A DNA stretch of 64,000 bases. It comes from Macrocystis pyrifera. Its lineage: Eukaryota > Sar > Phaeophyceae > Laminariales > Laminariaceae. This document shows, in pieces, positions 22,908-34,021 of this stretch. Location: positions 1,789,001 through 1,853,000 of the forward strand of contig JASSKH010000003.1 in NCBI GenBank assembly GCA_031763025.1, read 5' to 3'. Made by a program: the position numbers and the translations under genes. Below the pieces are notes generated by a model that was given only the letters and a program-made list of their open reading frames with translations, was not told the DNA's origin and searched no databases. Position 1 is the first letter of the stretch; each line of letters opens with the position of its first letter.

Positions 22908-23642
22908 TCATCCCGCGCCCCCCCCCCCCCCTCCCTCCTCCTCCTCCTCCTCATCATCATCATCGCTCCTAGCCTTTTTTTCATCCTTATCTGGAATTTG
23001 TCCGCAGTCGGCTATCTGCACTCTCTTCGTCGGCTCTCCTGACGTTGTTCCGGAGTCCTCGATCTGCCGAACAACTTCCATGCCTTCTACAACCTTTTTA
23101 GGGGGGGGGGGGGGGGGGGGGCGAGGGGGAGGCCGGGGTGAGAAGAGCGGGAGGGGGGGGGGGGGTATTTATTCGTTGCTTGCCTTAGTCATTTGACCAC
23201 TAGCCACGCATGCCTTTCGAGACGGAGCAGGGGGGGGGGTGTACTCGATAGGAGAGATGTACTCGATCCCATGCATGGCCGTAGTCGTATGACCATAGAC
23301 CCTCGCATCCCTACAATGCCGGGACGGAGCATGTCGGGTTTTCACCGACCAGGCAGACATTGCTTGCACCAAGCGCGAAGCGCCGTGAGGTGTCCGGCGA
23401 GTCGCATGAAGGGTGAGCTGCATCCTACTAAGAACCGCTTGTGAGGCGGACTTGCATATGGATGACAGCCTCAATGAGTTAGTTTCATTTCCGGTGTAGC
23501 CACTTCCAGAGACAGCAATTGGAGTACTATGTAACTGCCTCTTGGGTGCCTTACCTTGAACACTACGTGATACGATCAAATACCTTGTGCAGAGTAAAGG
23601 TTCTTTACTTCGCACAAATGATCTCACTCGACAACCAGAGCA

Positions 23643-23693
<51 letters not shown>

Positions 23694-26198
23694 GGGGGCG
23701 TAAATTTCGATCAACGGGTTGATTTTTTGAAGGTTAGGACGGAGCAGCGAGGATACTATGCCGAACTACAGCACCATAAGAGTATACCGAACTATACAGT
23801 AAACCTCATGTTCGACTTCAATATAACTTAATCGCCCCCCCCCCCCCCCCCCCCCTAACGATCACCCTCGCACACGTAATACGCCCCGTCAACACGGAAA
23901 CCTACAAATCTCGAGCCAAAACTGTGAATATACCTACTATCACGGGGGACCATAGTAAATACGACCTACGGCACACATAAAAACCTATATACTTCCCTAT
24001 TTTTACTAACAACACTTGTCCTATTTACTACTGTATGGTCCCCCGTAAATAATAGAGCTGTACTCGCGTTTTGGAGGCAAACTACTTCACCCTCGGGACA
24101 GATTATCTACAGACCACTCCCACCTCATGATCTACGGTAGATCTGTCAACAAAGCTCTTCCTGATCTGTATGATCTGTATGATCTAGCTCATGCTGTCGC
24201 GTAGGAGCCATGTAAGCTGCGTGGGTCGGGGACAGTTTCCTTGCGGGTTGGATCTGTATGTACTGCACTTGATTCCTGCACAACATTCTCGTAACGGCAG
24301 CCTAGGATCTAGATGATCTGTAGATGATCTGAGAATGATCTATAGACTATCTGTTTGTCCCACGTGTGAACTCCCCTCTACGAGTCCGGCATAAGTTTTG
24401 CAGCGGTTACATGAAAGAGTTGTTACCCTTTCACCACCGCAAGAACGATCCTACACTATTTTCAAGTACTTCGACCCCAAAATCGCGGGTATAGTTGTGA
24501 AGGGGTTAGGTAGGTGCCCGAACGTGGATGCGGACACTGGCGCTGACACTGCTGGTGGTGGTTATTTTCAGAGCTGTTCATGGGTCGAGTCGGGTCGGTC
24601 GGGTCACCTAACCCGACCCCGACCCGACGCGTGAGAGCATGGAGACCTCCTGACCGGACCCGACCCGACCCGACCCGACCCAGCCCGTGATATTTGAAGA
24701 CCTCCTGACCCGACTCGCGGGTTGACTCATGACTCGTGAAGAGCCCTGTTTATATCTAGGTCTTACCTTGCCGAAGACGACGTGCTTGGAGTCGAGCCAG
24801 GGAAGCGGGGCGAACGTGAGGAAAAACTGAGAGTTGTTGCTGTCGCGGCCTAGCAGAGAGAGGGAGAGGGGGCGAGGGGGAGGGAGAAGGGAGGGAGGGA
24901 GGGAGGGGGAAAGAGAGGGAGGGACACAGCGGCAGGATCACACACGACACAACAAGGACTGTAAGCGGGAACATGAACAGATCATCGTGCTGCCGGGGCA
25001 TGGTTAACGCTGTTCACTACATTATTCATTTATTTTTCATCATCACTTTTACTTTCCGGCTTAACTCGTACGAGGATTCACCCTCAGCGACCTTCTTCTG
25101 GACTAGCCGTGGTCACAGGTGTCATCCCTTCTTCCTCCCGGTACGTGCTTTCATTTTTATCGCGCACAGGGTTCAGCATTCCCACTACTCGTCGATTTTC
25201 ATCGAATGTTGCTAACTCACGCTCACGCTGTTCAATTTGTATGTACGACTATGCACTCGGTGAGACTCGAACCCACGAAATTGATCTTACGTAGTAGGCA
25301 CGCCGACCGCCTACCAAGCCACCGGGGACGCCGGAAGATACTTCAAATATGTGGATGCTGAAAAAAGTCAGTATAACTTCAATTTCAAGTAGGTCGTCCG
25401 CGAAACGTAGGTGGTGCGGTTTTCATAGTACCGAAGGGGTTATTACTGCAAATAACCCCCCCTCCCTTTCCACCGCCACACCGAAACCTGCAATTATCTC
25501 TCTGCCCCCCCCCACCCCCCCGTCTATGGCCATACGACTACGGCCATGCATGATAATGAGTACACCCGCCCCCCCCCGCCGTTTCACCTGAGTTTGCCAT
25601 GGACAGCAGACCTGGCCTATCGTGATTGAGCTGGAAGCTCTCGTCGGCGAACGTTGGTCCATAGATTGACTCCCCCGCCGCTGCAAACGCAGACCGCGAA
25701 GCCGAGACAGCAGACACGATGACGTAACAAAGATGGACATTTAAAATGACGTCGAAGTCACATGCAAAGAATACGTGAGCAATGCAGACGACGTAAAAAC
25801 ATTCGAGACTGACGAAAACACTGAAGATGACGCAACAACATCAACAGCAACAGCAACAGCAACATCAACATCAACAGCAACATCAACATCAACAGCAACA
25901 GCAACAGCAACATCACAGCATCTCAACAGCAACATCAACAGCAACATCAACATCAACAGCAACATCAACAGCAACAGCAACATCAACAGCAACATCACAG
26001 CAACATCAACATCAACAGCAACATCAACAATGACGACAACAACAGCAACAGCAACATCAACAGCAACATCAACAGCAACAGCAACAGCAACATCAACATC
26101 AACAGCAACATCAACAGCAACAGCAACATCAACAATGACGACAACAACAGCAACAGCAACATCAACAGCAACATCAACAGCAACATCAACATCAACAT

Positions 26199-26254
<56 letters not shown>

Positions 26255-26267
26255 TCAACAGCAACAT

Positions 26268-26302
<35 letters not shown>

Positions 26303-27831
26303 TCAACAATGACAACAACACAATCAACACACCACCAACGAAAAAAACGACAACAACAAGGTATTCGCAATGATCCAATTTGGTCGGGGTATACAAATAG
26401 TTGAAACCGACAAACGTGAGGAGCTGACCGCTTAAACAGGTGAATCCGAACGCGCCAGCCAATCAGAACTTGCTCAATTCGCTAGCCAACGCAGAGCGTT
26501 ACTCAACCCAATAATACTTGGGGCTAAAATCGCCATTTTGGTCACTTTTTCCCACAGCAATCTTCTTTTCGGGGGTTGGGATTGCTATTATGAAGGAAAC
26601 AGACTACGAGCTGCCCAACCCGATCAAACCCCTCGCAAGCATCCCAACAACACCACTCATCAACGGCAACAACCACAAAAAAAATCCTTCGGGGGCATGG
26701 CGGCGACCAGCCCCTGGGGCCGCCGCAAGAAAGGACTGGGGACCAAAATCACCGCCAACCCAACCCCCTCGTGTCTCTGTCCGGCCGCATTTTTTCATTG
26801 GTTCGATCCCACCTTCCGTCTTCCCGGGTGATGTCCCCCCCTTGGGCCATAAACTTCGGCACGATTCGGTGGAAGATGTTGCCCAGGAAACTCAGCGGGA
26901 ACCCATTCGCCCCTCGTGGCTGGGCGGCAGCATGGACGAGAATGGGAACGACAACGTGGACGATAACGTGAGCGATAATGTGGACGATAGGATGTGAATG
27001 ATATTGTGAGCGATACCGATAACGTGAATGATATAGTGACGATACCGACACCGTGAATAATATCGTGAACGATAGTGTGAACGATACCAATAACGTGAAC
27101 GACAACGTGGACGATAAAGTGAACGACAATGCAGACAACATCATAACACAAACGATATCGGCGATGTGGGCAATAGCGTGCAACATATCGTGAACGATAA
27201 TGTGTATTATAACTTAAAACGATAAAAGTGAACGCCAACGTTGTCGTAGACACGACAGGTTGGGGGGGGGGGGGGGTGCAACGGCCAGAGCACGGCACAA
27301 CAAAGACGGAAGCCGGGTCATGGTTACTCAAGCCCCCACCTAGCCATCGCCAAGTCCCTCCAACCCACTCGAAGAAGAAAGAACCCTCCCACCCGTACAT
27401 CATACGGAACACCCAGCACAAAGACAACCTTAAGGAACACACCCAAACCAAACAGAAGCAACCTCCACGTATCGCCGGCAAGGACAGACCAGAACAAAAA
27501 ACCAATGCCAGCACGACCAGCAGCGCAACAAGTCACACGGACTCCCACAGCAAAGTCGAACCGGAGACACCACGGTTAAGCCCGACTTCCTTTCGCCTCA
27601 AAGCATCTTCAACAACAACCCTCACAGAAGTAGTAGCACAGCACGAGTGACCCTAGTCTAATTCCAGGTAGTTTTTTTGGCCCCGAAACGTGTGTGCAGT
27701 CAGAAACACCACTTTGGCAGGAAATATACGGAATTTATAGGACTAAAGTAGAACGAAAACCAAACGTGACAATAAAAAAAGCTGTGATTACAGCTGCAGC
27801 ATGGGTCACTGCGCTAAAATGGTCGAGGGGG

Positions 27832-27873
<42 letters not shown>

Positions 27874-28462
27874 TATCTCGTGTCCGAGTTGCAAACAGCA
27901 CAGCACAGCACAGGGAATAGGACGGCACGACACAGGTGCGGCACGATCCTGCCCTTTTTCCCGCTGCGCGCTTACGCTCACGCTCACATTATTACGGGGG
28001 ACCATAGTAAGTAGGACCTACGGTACACACAAAAACCTATACATTTACCTTTTTTTACTAACAAAATTTGGTCCTACCAGGTATTTATTATGACCCCTCG
28101 TACTATTATACGAAATAATGATACTCGTGGACAGTTTAATGGCTGATGGCACCGCACTTCTAAAATATTTTGGGTTACGAACAAACGTACAGTAAAGGGG
28201 TCGAAGCACCCCACCTTCTCCCCTGTGCACAGCGCGCGGAAATTTTCCGCCGTCTTGGGCACTACATCATCGAACAGCTCGAGGGTGATGCGCCCAGCTT
28301 TGGTTCCCTTCTTCAAGCGGCTCTTCGTGCCAGTGACGTCGGCAATCTCGATGTCGAGAAACACCTTCGGGTTCTTCGCGTTGGCCCTTCGCACTTTTTC
28401 CTGCCGGGCGCGGGCAGTGGAGTGATGCTGCTGTATTAATAGTTCGGAGGCTGTAGTTCGGG

Positions 28463-28505
<43 letters not shown>

Positions 28506-31500
28506 ACGCAATATCATGCATGGCCGTAGTCGTATGACTATAGACCCTCGCATCCCTACAATGCCGGGACGGAGCACGTCGGGTTTTCACCGACCAGGCA
28601 GGGGAGGGGTACTCATTTGTTGCTCGCCTTAGTCATTCGACCATTGACCACGCATTCCTTTCGAGACGGGGGGGGGGACTCACGTCGGTTATGATACTAG
28701 AAACAACATTCTCTGTAAAAATGATAAAGCAACGTCTACATTTATACTATTATTACATGCATAACGAAGAGGGTGCTACTGATAGATTCTGAACTAAAAA
28801 ATCATAGCATGAAAAACACACCTGGTACTTTGTATACCAAAATAACGTATGGCTGGCTTAATAATAGTATCAAATACTATTTACGGGGGACCATAGTAAA
28901 TAGGACCAAATAGTGTTCGTAAAAATAGCGAAATATATAGGTTTTTGTGTTTACGGCAGGTCCCATTTAATATGGTCCTCCGTAAATAGTTTAAGTACCT
29001 TTCTGATGATGGTAGTGGCGGCCTCTGCGGCCAGGGCGGTTTCGTTTCGAGCCCGTTCCTCGTTCTCCCTCTGGATCTCTTCTTTCTCCTGTAGCTCCTT
29101 CTGCAGGGAGAGGAACGCCTCGCTCGGAGCGGCTGTCGCTCCATCACCATCATCATCCACGCCGTCGGCAGCGTCTACCTCCTCCTCCCAAGCTCTCTTA
29201 GGTATTAGACGCAATAGATGGTCGGGAAGATGGAAAACAAAAAGAACGGGGCGCGGCGTCATCGACAATTCACGCTTGACTCTAAATACGACCAAAGTAC
29301 AGCAGCGGTAGCGGATACATACTAGTGATTCGGAATTTTCAGTGCGATACCTACGTGTTAGTTTGGTGCCGCTTCGGGATATATATCGATTTTTTTTAGG
29401 TTACTCCGCAATTAGTCTGCCTGCTGGGCTTGTGTGCTGGTGGGGTGATGTGGCCCCATGAGAGCACTCCTCTGTCTCTTGCCTCTGCCCCGTTGGGAGA
29501 CGAATAATACAATAGTACCATGACTTGAAACTTGAAACCTATCTTGAATGCAGCCAACGAACCACGAACATATACGACTTGGTCCAGCTTCGATGAAAAT
29601 GGTTGATAGTGCACACCAACTTCCCATTTCATTTAAATTTCCGAGAAATTTCCCACGCAGTCGAGGTTAGTGTTCTAACTAGTTAATAGTGCTAGGGTAT
29701 GGTAGGGTTCAGAGTCATGTACTGCTGTTGTCCACTTGGGCCGTTTCGCCGAGAATCTACAACCAGTAGGCCAAGGTGTAGACGAAGCACAGCCCTTGAA
29801 ACTTGAAACAGTAGTCAGGCTCGGGAGCTATTAATAGTGGAAAACCATTTTTCAGACTTGAAAACGTCAAAACGTTCTGCTTTCTGCAGTTTTTTTTTTG
29901 TCTTGAATGTGCGATACGGCCAGTACAGCAGTAGTAGAGAGTACCAGTACTGTTTACGACTCGGTCCAACTCCAACAAAATTGTTGATATCCTATTATAT
30001 TGCACAAGAATTCCTCACTATAGAATCAACACGGCTCGGCGGACATCGAAGTACATTCTCGTATTATCTATGACTGGTAAGTTGAAAATTGAAAGTTGAA
30101 ATTTGGGTCTGTCTGCCATACATGCCTGCTAGCAAGCAACACAGCAGCGGTCTCATCGTTCCAGCTCGGAGAGTTTCGTTCGCAGTATCATAGACGGGAG
30201 TTGCACAAGGGAACAGGGGAGTTTGAGGACGAGTTCGGTATTGGACTGACTGGCACTGGCACCTTCGAGGAGGCGGTGAGGCAACGGCATGCTTTGAGCT
30301 ATTGGCGACAAGCAAAGCCGTCTCGGCGCCTCATATTTGTCTATACTTTGCCAGAGGGATGCTTCGCTTCTCCAACATCCGTGGTGCGCTTGTTTGTCGC
30401 CTGAGTTCAACCCCGACCATTTTCGCTTTATACCGTACCTGGTATCCAATAAGCGTGCCCCCTACCCCAAACATGCCTCCTGTGCCACAGTACATACAGC
30501 AACATTCAATACTGCTCCAGAAACCCCACATGTCCTGCACCATACCAGATCATCGGTATTCGTGTCGAACAGCAGTACTGATAATTTCATGGGAACATGA
30601 GCATGCGACGCGATTTCGATTTGATACTCGTACTTGGTATCTTGTATTGGTTGGGTCATGTGTGATGACACATTGGCAGCAAGTGAGACTGAGGTGCTGC
30701 GTGTGGTAAGTTTGGTGGCTTAGAGTACTAATATTAATACATGTTAGATGTTAGTGTTGGAGAGAAGGAGTGATAAATGAAGTGCAAATGCCATCCGGAG
30801 GCAGATTGAAATAGTACCAATTCCACTACCCTGATGACCAGTCCGCTGTGTCGAGTTACAGTCGTAGTAGTACGTACAAATGTACGCTGGAACGACTGTG
30901 CTGGCCGAGTTGTACATACCAATATTATTAATAATAGTATGATATGAACGAGTCTTGTTGTCTATGAGTACGCATGGCCGTGATTTTATTATGTAAGGCC
31001 TGCAGAGGATACTGCTACCGGCACCTGGTACGAACCTTGTACCTGGTGCAGTTATCATGTGTATTACTCTTTGCTTGTTTTGGTTTTTACCGAGGTAAGC
31101 CGGCGTCCCCGGTGGCTTGGTAGGTGGTCCGCGTGCCTGTCAAGATCAACATCGTGGGTTCGAGTTTCATCGAGTGTATGCTCGTAGGGACTTCTTGCAT
31201 AAAAAATGATTATTAATAGTGGAAAGCGCGAGAGCTTGAGTTAGCTATCATACGTTCGATGAAAATCGACGAGCGGTGGGAATGCTGAACCCTATATATG
31301 CGCGACAAAAAATAAAGGCACGTACCGGGGGGGAGAAGGGACGACGTCTGTGACCACGGCTTGTCCAGAAGGTCGCTGAGGGTAAAACCTCCCATTAATA
31401 ATAATACGATCAGGTACGAGTTACAGTAGGCTGGAAGTGAAAGTAATGAAAAAAAAAACTTCCACTCCAGAGCTATTGGAGCCTGTCCTTCGACCACGGA

Positions 31501-32032
31501 CTGCATTGTATTGTGGCCATGAGCTCATGTGAGAACAACAACAACAACTGTACAGCAGTCTACAGCCGTACATGCTCAACTTCTTCGTACAGCAGACAGT
31601 AGCCATGATTGATCATGAGAGATGAGTTTCCGTGCGCAACCCAGATCGTTTTACAAAAGCAAAAGATCAGAGGGCATACCACAAATAATATCACCCGTTT
31701 CAACGAGCAACCAGGTGGCCGACGTCCTGAACACCAAGCGGCCACATATATAGCGAGGAAACGAAATTCTACCCTGACCGCCTAACCGCTGCTCTAGGAT
31801 ATTAATTACCTTGCACCAAGCACTCTGCCAAACATATCCATGCATCTCGTGAGCTCACGACCATCGATGTATCTCTGCATCTCTGCTCATCAGTCATATC
31901 TGCTACTCGTCGTATACCTGGTGGGAGATAGCAGGCCACGTTATTAAACAAGGTACCTGATATCTGCCACTGCTGCTGGTACCCGTATCATACCTTTTTC
32001 TTGACCTCCTTGGTGGGCTTCCTGCGGAACAT
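22908..32032 (-). CDS. Cyclophilin-type peptidyl-prolyl cis-trans isomerase, 7 exons
   Basis: Minus-strand exons are 32032-31994 ([13 protein letters not shown]), 29196-28999, 28400-28215, 26919-26813, 25680-25588, 24849-24767 and 23093-22908 (TGA). The first 79 residues are a charged coiled coil. The cyclophilin fold then runs from [13 protein letters not shown] to [10 protein letters not shown]. Residues matching the cyclophilin A active site are present: [14 protein letters not shown] supplies Arg55, Phe60, Met61 and Gln63, and [17 protein letters not shown] supplies Gln111, Phe113, Trp121 and His126, so it should be active and able to bind cyclosporin. The tail is acidic then glycine-rich ([16 protein letters not shown]) and ends in a long G run whose length may vary. 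All junctions are in phase except 26813 to 25680, which is off by one base beside a 5-G run. The 13-residue first exon is the least certain part, because a 2.8 kb intron separates it from the rest. Predicted length is about 296 residues. Confidence 0.85.
23122..23240 (+). repeat. Repeat module M1, copy 3, with G runs
   Basis: G runs at 23101-23121 and 23152-23164 precede the module, and another G run follows. It lies in the last cyclophilin intron. Confidence 0.65.
23262..23485 (+). repeat. Repeat module M2, copy 2
   Basis: Nearly identical to 9927-10149 over its whole length, ending at the same GATGACAGCCTCAATGAGTT word. Confidence 0.75.
23643..23692 (+). repeat. 50-base G homopolymer
   Basis: Fifty consecutive G on the plus strand, which is C on the coding strand of the cyclophilin intron. 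Confidence 0.9.
23940..24050 (+). mobile_element. Small inverted-repeat element (MITE-1), copy a
   Basis: The ends ACGGGGGACCATAGTAAATA and the reverse TATTTACTA...TGGTCCCCCGT flank about 60 bp containing AAAAACCTATA and TTTTTACTAACA. Other copies lie at 27994-28098, 28878-28990 and 32516-32642. The right arm contains an extra CTGTA at 24031-24035. Confidence 0.75.
24110..24355 (+). repeat. GATCT-rich dispersed repeat, copy 3
   Basis: Same family as 21690-21895, rich in GATCTGTATGATCT and ATGATCTGTAGATGATC words. Confidence 0.6.
24583..24725. repeat. CGACC pentamer tract
   Basis: Repeats of GGGTC, then CGACC/CCCGA, form a strand-switching low-complexity block in a cyclophilin intron. A GGGA-rich purine tract follows at 24855-24920, next to the acceptor at 24850. 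Confidence 0.75.
24985..25335 (-). repeat. tRNA-derived SINE-A, copy 1
   Basis: On the minus strand: box A GGTGGCTTGGTAGG, box B GTGGGTTCGAGTCTC, then a body shared with 31085-31550 (GATGAAAATCGACGAG, GTGGGAATGCTGAACCCT, CGTACGAGTTAAGCC). Confidence 0.7.
25838..26315. repeat. CAACAG / CATCAACAG microsatellite
   Basis: About 480 bp of hexamer and nonamer repeats (CAACAG, CAACATCAACAG), broken twice by CAATGACGACAACAACAG. It lies in the cyclophilin intron between 25681 and 26812. It is open in several frames on both strands only because of its composition. The rest of that intron (to 26812) shows nothing recognisable. Confidence 0.9.
26935..27215 (+). repeat. Degenerate minisatellite (GATAACGTGAAC)
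   Basis: Roughly 12-bp units of GTGAACGATA/GTGGACGATAAC type fill the region just upstream (minus-strand sense) of the fourth cyclophilin exon. Confidence 0.75.
27994..28098 (+). mobile_element. MITE-1, copy b
   Basis: The left arm ACGGGGGACCATAGTAAGTA and the core match copy a. The right arm carries an extra ACCAGGT at 28076-28082. A G run of about 38 lies upstream at 27835-27872. Confidence 0.75.
28474..28680 (+). repeat. G run plus modules M2 and M1
   Basis: A G run of about 30 is followed by a shortened M2 (28503-28605) and then M1 (28607-28680), in the same order and orientation as at 9.9-10.3 kb but joined directly. Confidence 0.7.
28878..28990 (-). mobile_element. MITE-1, copy c
   Basis: Same inverted ends as copies a and b with the core reversed. 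It is flanked by ACTATTT and AAATAGT, which extends the inverted symmetry. Confidence 0.75.
31085..31550 (+). repeat. tRNA-derived SINE-A, copy 2
   Basis: The head carries box A TGGCTTGGTAGGTGG and box B GGGTTCGAGTTTC. The body is collinear with 24985-25335 read on the other strand, with short extra segments: ATTATTAATAGTG-like near 31205 and CAGTA at 31424-31428. It lies in the first cyclophilin intron; other parts of that 2.8 kb intron show nothing firm. Confidence 0.7.
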
Positions 32033-32237
32033 TGCTTGCGTGCGTAGAAGCACAAACCTGGCTTGAATCTTCTCCCCCAACGATGGCACAACAGCCAGTG
32101 CCCAACAGTGCCTACAGCTGTCACGTCAGTGCACAGCAATGCAAGCAATGCACACACTCGACTCTCGATATGGCGAGTGAAAGGAGTTCCGCTGTAGTAA
32201 ACGCGCCAATGTATTTCGGGGAAAGGGGACAAATATC

Positions 32238-32400
32238 ACGCACTTTGCAAAGTTGAGTATCGACCGATCGGTTAAACTCACAGTTAAAAAAAATGAAATA
32301 CATACTCCCACGAACATCAGACTGCTGACAGCTGTGCAGCATGTGTTCGACTGATGAGTTGCTGGTTGATACCGTACTCAACTTTGCAAGCTGCGTAATA
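32238..32400. mobile_element. Small inverted-repeat element (MITE-2)
   Basis: CACTTTGCAAAGTTGAGTA near 32243 is matched by the inverted copy TACTCAACTTTGCAAGCTG near 32372, enclosing about 110 bp. It lies just upstream of the proposed cyclophilin start. Confidence 0.6.
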
Positions 32401-32515
32401 TGCCTGTCTGTATTTCATTTATTAATAGTACAGCATTGGAGTTGTGCGCAATTTATCATGGATTTACATTCCACGGTACCAGGTAGGAATTACTATTAAT
32501 AATATATACTGCTAA

Positions 32516-32642
32516 AGTGGACCATATACATACCTGGTAGTAAATAGGACCTACGGTATACACAAACACCTATATATTTACCTATATTTATTTACTAACA
32601 ACATTTATTTGGTCCTATTTACTTTGTTTGGTCCCCCGTAAT
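32516..32642 (+). mobile_element. MITE-1, copy d
   Basis: The core and right arm match copies a to c. The left arm is interrupted after GGACCATA by an insertion containing ACCTGGT (32532-32538). Just outside lie TACCAGGTA, TATTAATAA and TACTGCT words. Confidence 0.7.
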
Positions 32643-32989
32643 ATTAATAAGCAGAACATTCTCGGAAGAATGAGAGAATGTGAGTTTTGTACGTACGTAA
32701 GAAGTTCAAGCCAATCAGATGACTGCGGTGATTCACGGTAGCATGAATCGTAGCCCTTGGTAAACACACCTTGTCTGGTACGTAGCCGCAACCTACACGT
32801 ATCAGCGCAGTGATGCGGAGGCAGAGCTACAGGTCCAAGGTGTGAGACTAGTTTGAGTTGATTAATAATCTGAATTTTACAAGTAGTTAGTGATAAAATA
32901 CGCCGTTCGCGCGTACGTACGTACTGTAAATTTTATTAATAATTAATGTAATTCCTTGTTAAGGATATACATACCTGGTACTTGTTAAG

Positions 32990-33255
32990 CATGCGGGACA
33001 CTTCGTATTTCTGGACAGGTCTGCCTATCAAGTAGGTACTCGTTGGTACGCACGTGTTTGGTTGCTTAGAGATGGAAGAAGAGCAGTTTTATTCCTTTCG
33101 TGCACGCGGAGACTGAGAACAAGCTCATGCGTCTCTGGAAAACCCCTGGTTTTCCACCTAAGATACGCCTTCCAATTACTACAAATATGTTCCCAGTGCC
33201 TGAATCCAGGTAATTACCGGGCTTTCAACCTCATACAAAGCAGTATCATAACATT
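32990..33255 (+). repeat. Repeat family R1, copy 1
   Basis: Markers are GTCTGCCTATCAAG, TTTTATTCCTTTCGTGCACG, GGAAAACCCCTGGTTTTCCA (a palindrome) and GGTAATTACCGGGCTTTCAA. No coding is recognised. Confidence 0.75.
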
Positions 33256-33359
33256 ATTAGCTAATACTATAGGTCAGTGACTCCCCTGGATGCTACCCGG
33301 GTCAACAGGACAATTTCTTAATCGTTCTGCGCACTGATACTATAGAACAGCAAATTTGT

Positions 33360-33630
33360 TAGGGTCTTAGTCCGTTGGGCTAAAGGTAAAAGGTTAAGCT
33401 ATCGCCTACCCAATCTAAGCCTCATAACATTCTCCCGCCCTGGAACGGACCGGATATACGGGTCGACGCGTGACACCAACACGCGCGGTTCCAATTTCTG
33501 GGGATCCAGAAGTATTTTTTCAGGTTCTTGACATGAGGAAATTCACTTTTCTTTAAAAAGCGATTTCATGGTGGACGTGAGATTCGAACTCACGACCAAC
33601 GACCCATGTTCTGCCGTCGTCCCCATTTGT
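33360..33630 (-). repeat. tRNA-derived SINE-T, copy 1
   Basis: On the minus strand the head carries a box-B-like GTGAGTTCGAATCTCAC. The body includes CCAGAAATTGGAACCGCG, a G-rich tract, and the tail TAGGCGAT...CCAACGGACTAAGACC. It is nearly the reverse complement of 35965-36235. Confidence 0.65.
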
Positions 33631-33639
33631 TAATATAAA

Positions 33640-33905
33640 GGGTTGCGGGACACTTTGTATCCCTGGATAGGTCTGCCTTTTCAGTCGGTAACCGTTGGGA
33701 CTCACGTGTGTTGCTTGCTTAGCTATAGAAGAAGAGCAGTTTTATTCCTTTCGTGCATGCGGAGACTGAGACCAAGCTCGTGCGCCTCTGGAAAACCCCT
33801 GGTTTTCCATCTAAGATACGCCTTCCAAGTACTACAAATACGTTCCCAGTGACTGAACCCAGGTAGTTACCGGGCTTTCAACCTCATACAAAGCAGTATC
33901 ATAAC
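33640..33905 (+). repeat. Repeat family R1, copy 2
   Basis: Collinear with 32990-33255 and clearly diverged from it by scattered substitutions. Confidence 0.75.
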
Positions 33906-34021
33906 ACCCAAATAAAGGAGAGTAATATGACGTTTGTTGTAAGGCTTATATTGGGCAGGCGATTGGTTAACATTTTACCAATAGCCCAACGTACTAAGAC
34001 CTCAACAAATGGCGTCATCGC

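Noticed and set aside
25775-26404. Open frames of about 200 codons on both strands
   Set aside because: They are read through a CAACAG microsatellite; such repeats lack stops in several frames by composition.
26518-26997. Frame of about 159 codons on the plus strand
   Set aside because: Its second half is antisense to the cyclophilin exon containing [14 protein letters not shown], which explains the open frame.
30096-30404. Plus-strand coding-like stretch inside the first cyclophilin intron
   Set aside because: Part of it looks protein-like ([14 protein letters not shown]) but no domain or splice context could be found.
31094-31170. Intact tRNA gene
   Set aside because: Boxes A and B are present but I cannot draw a full cloverleaf, and the sequence continues into a repeated body, so it fits a SINE head better.
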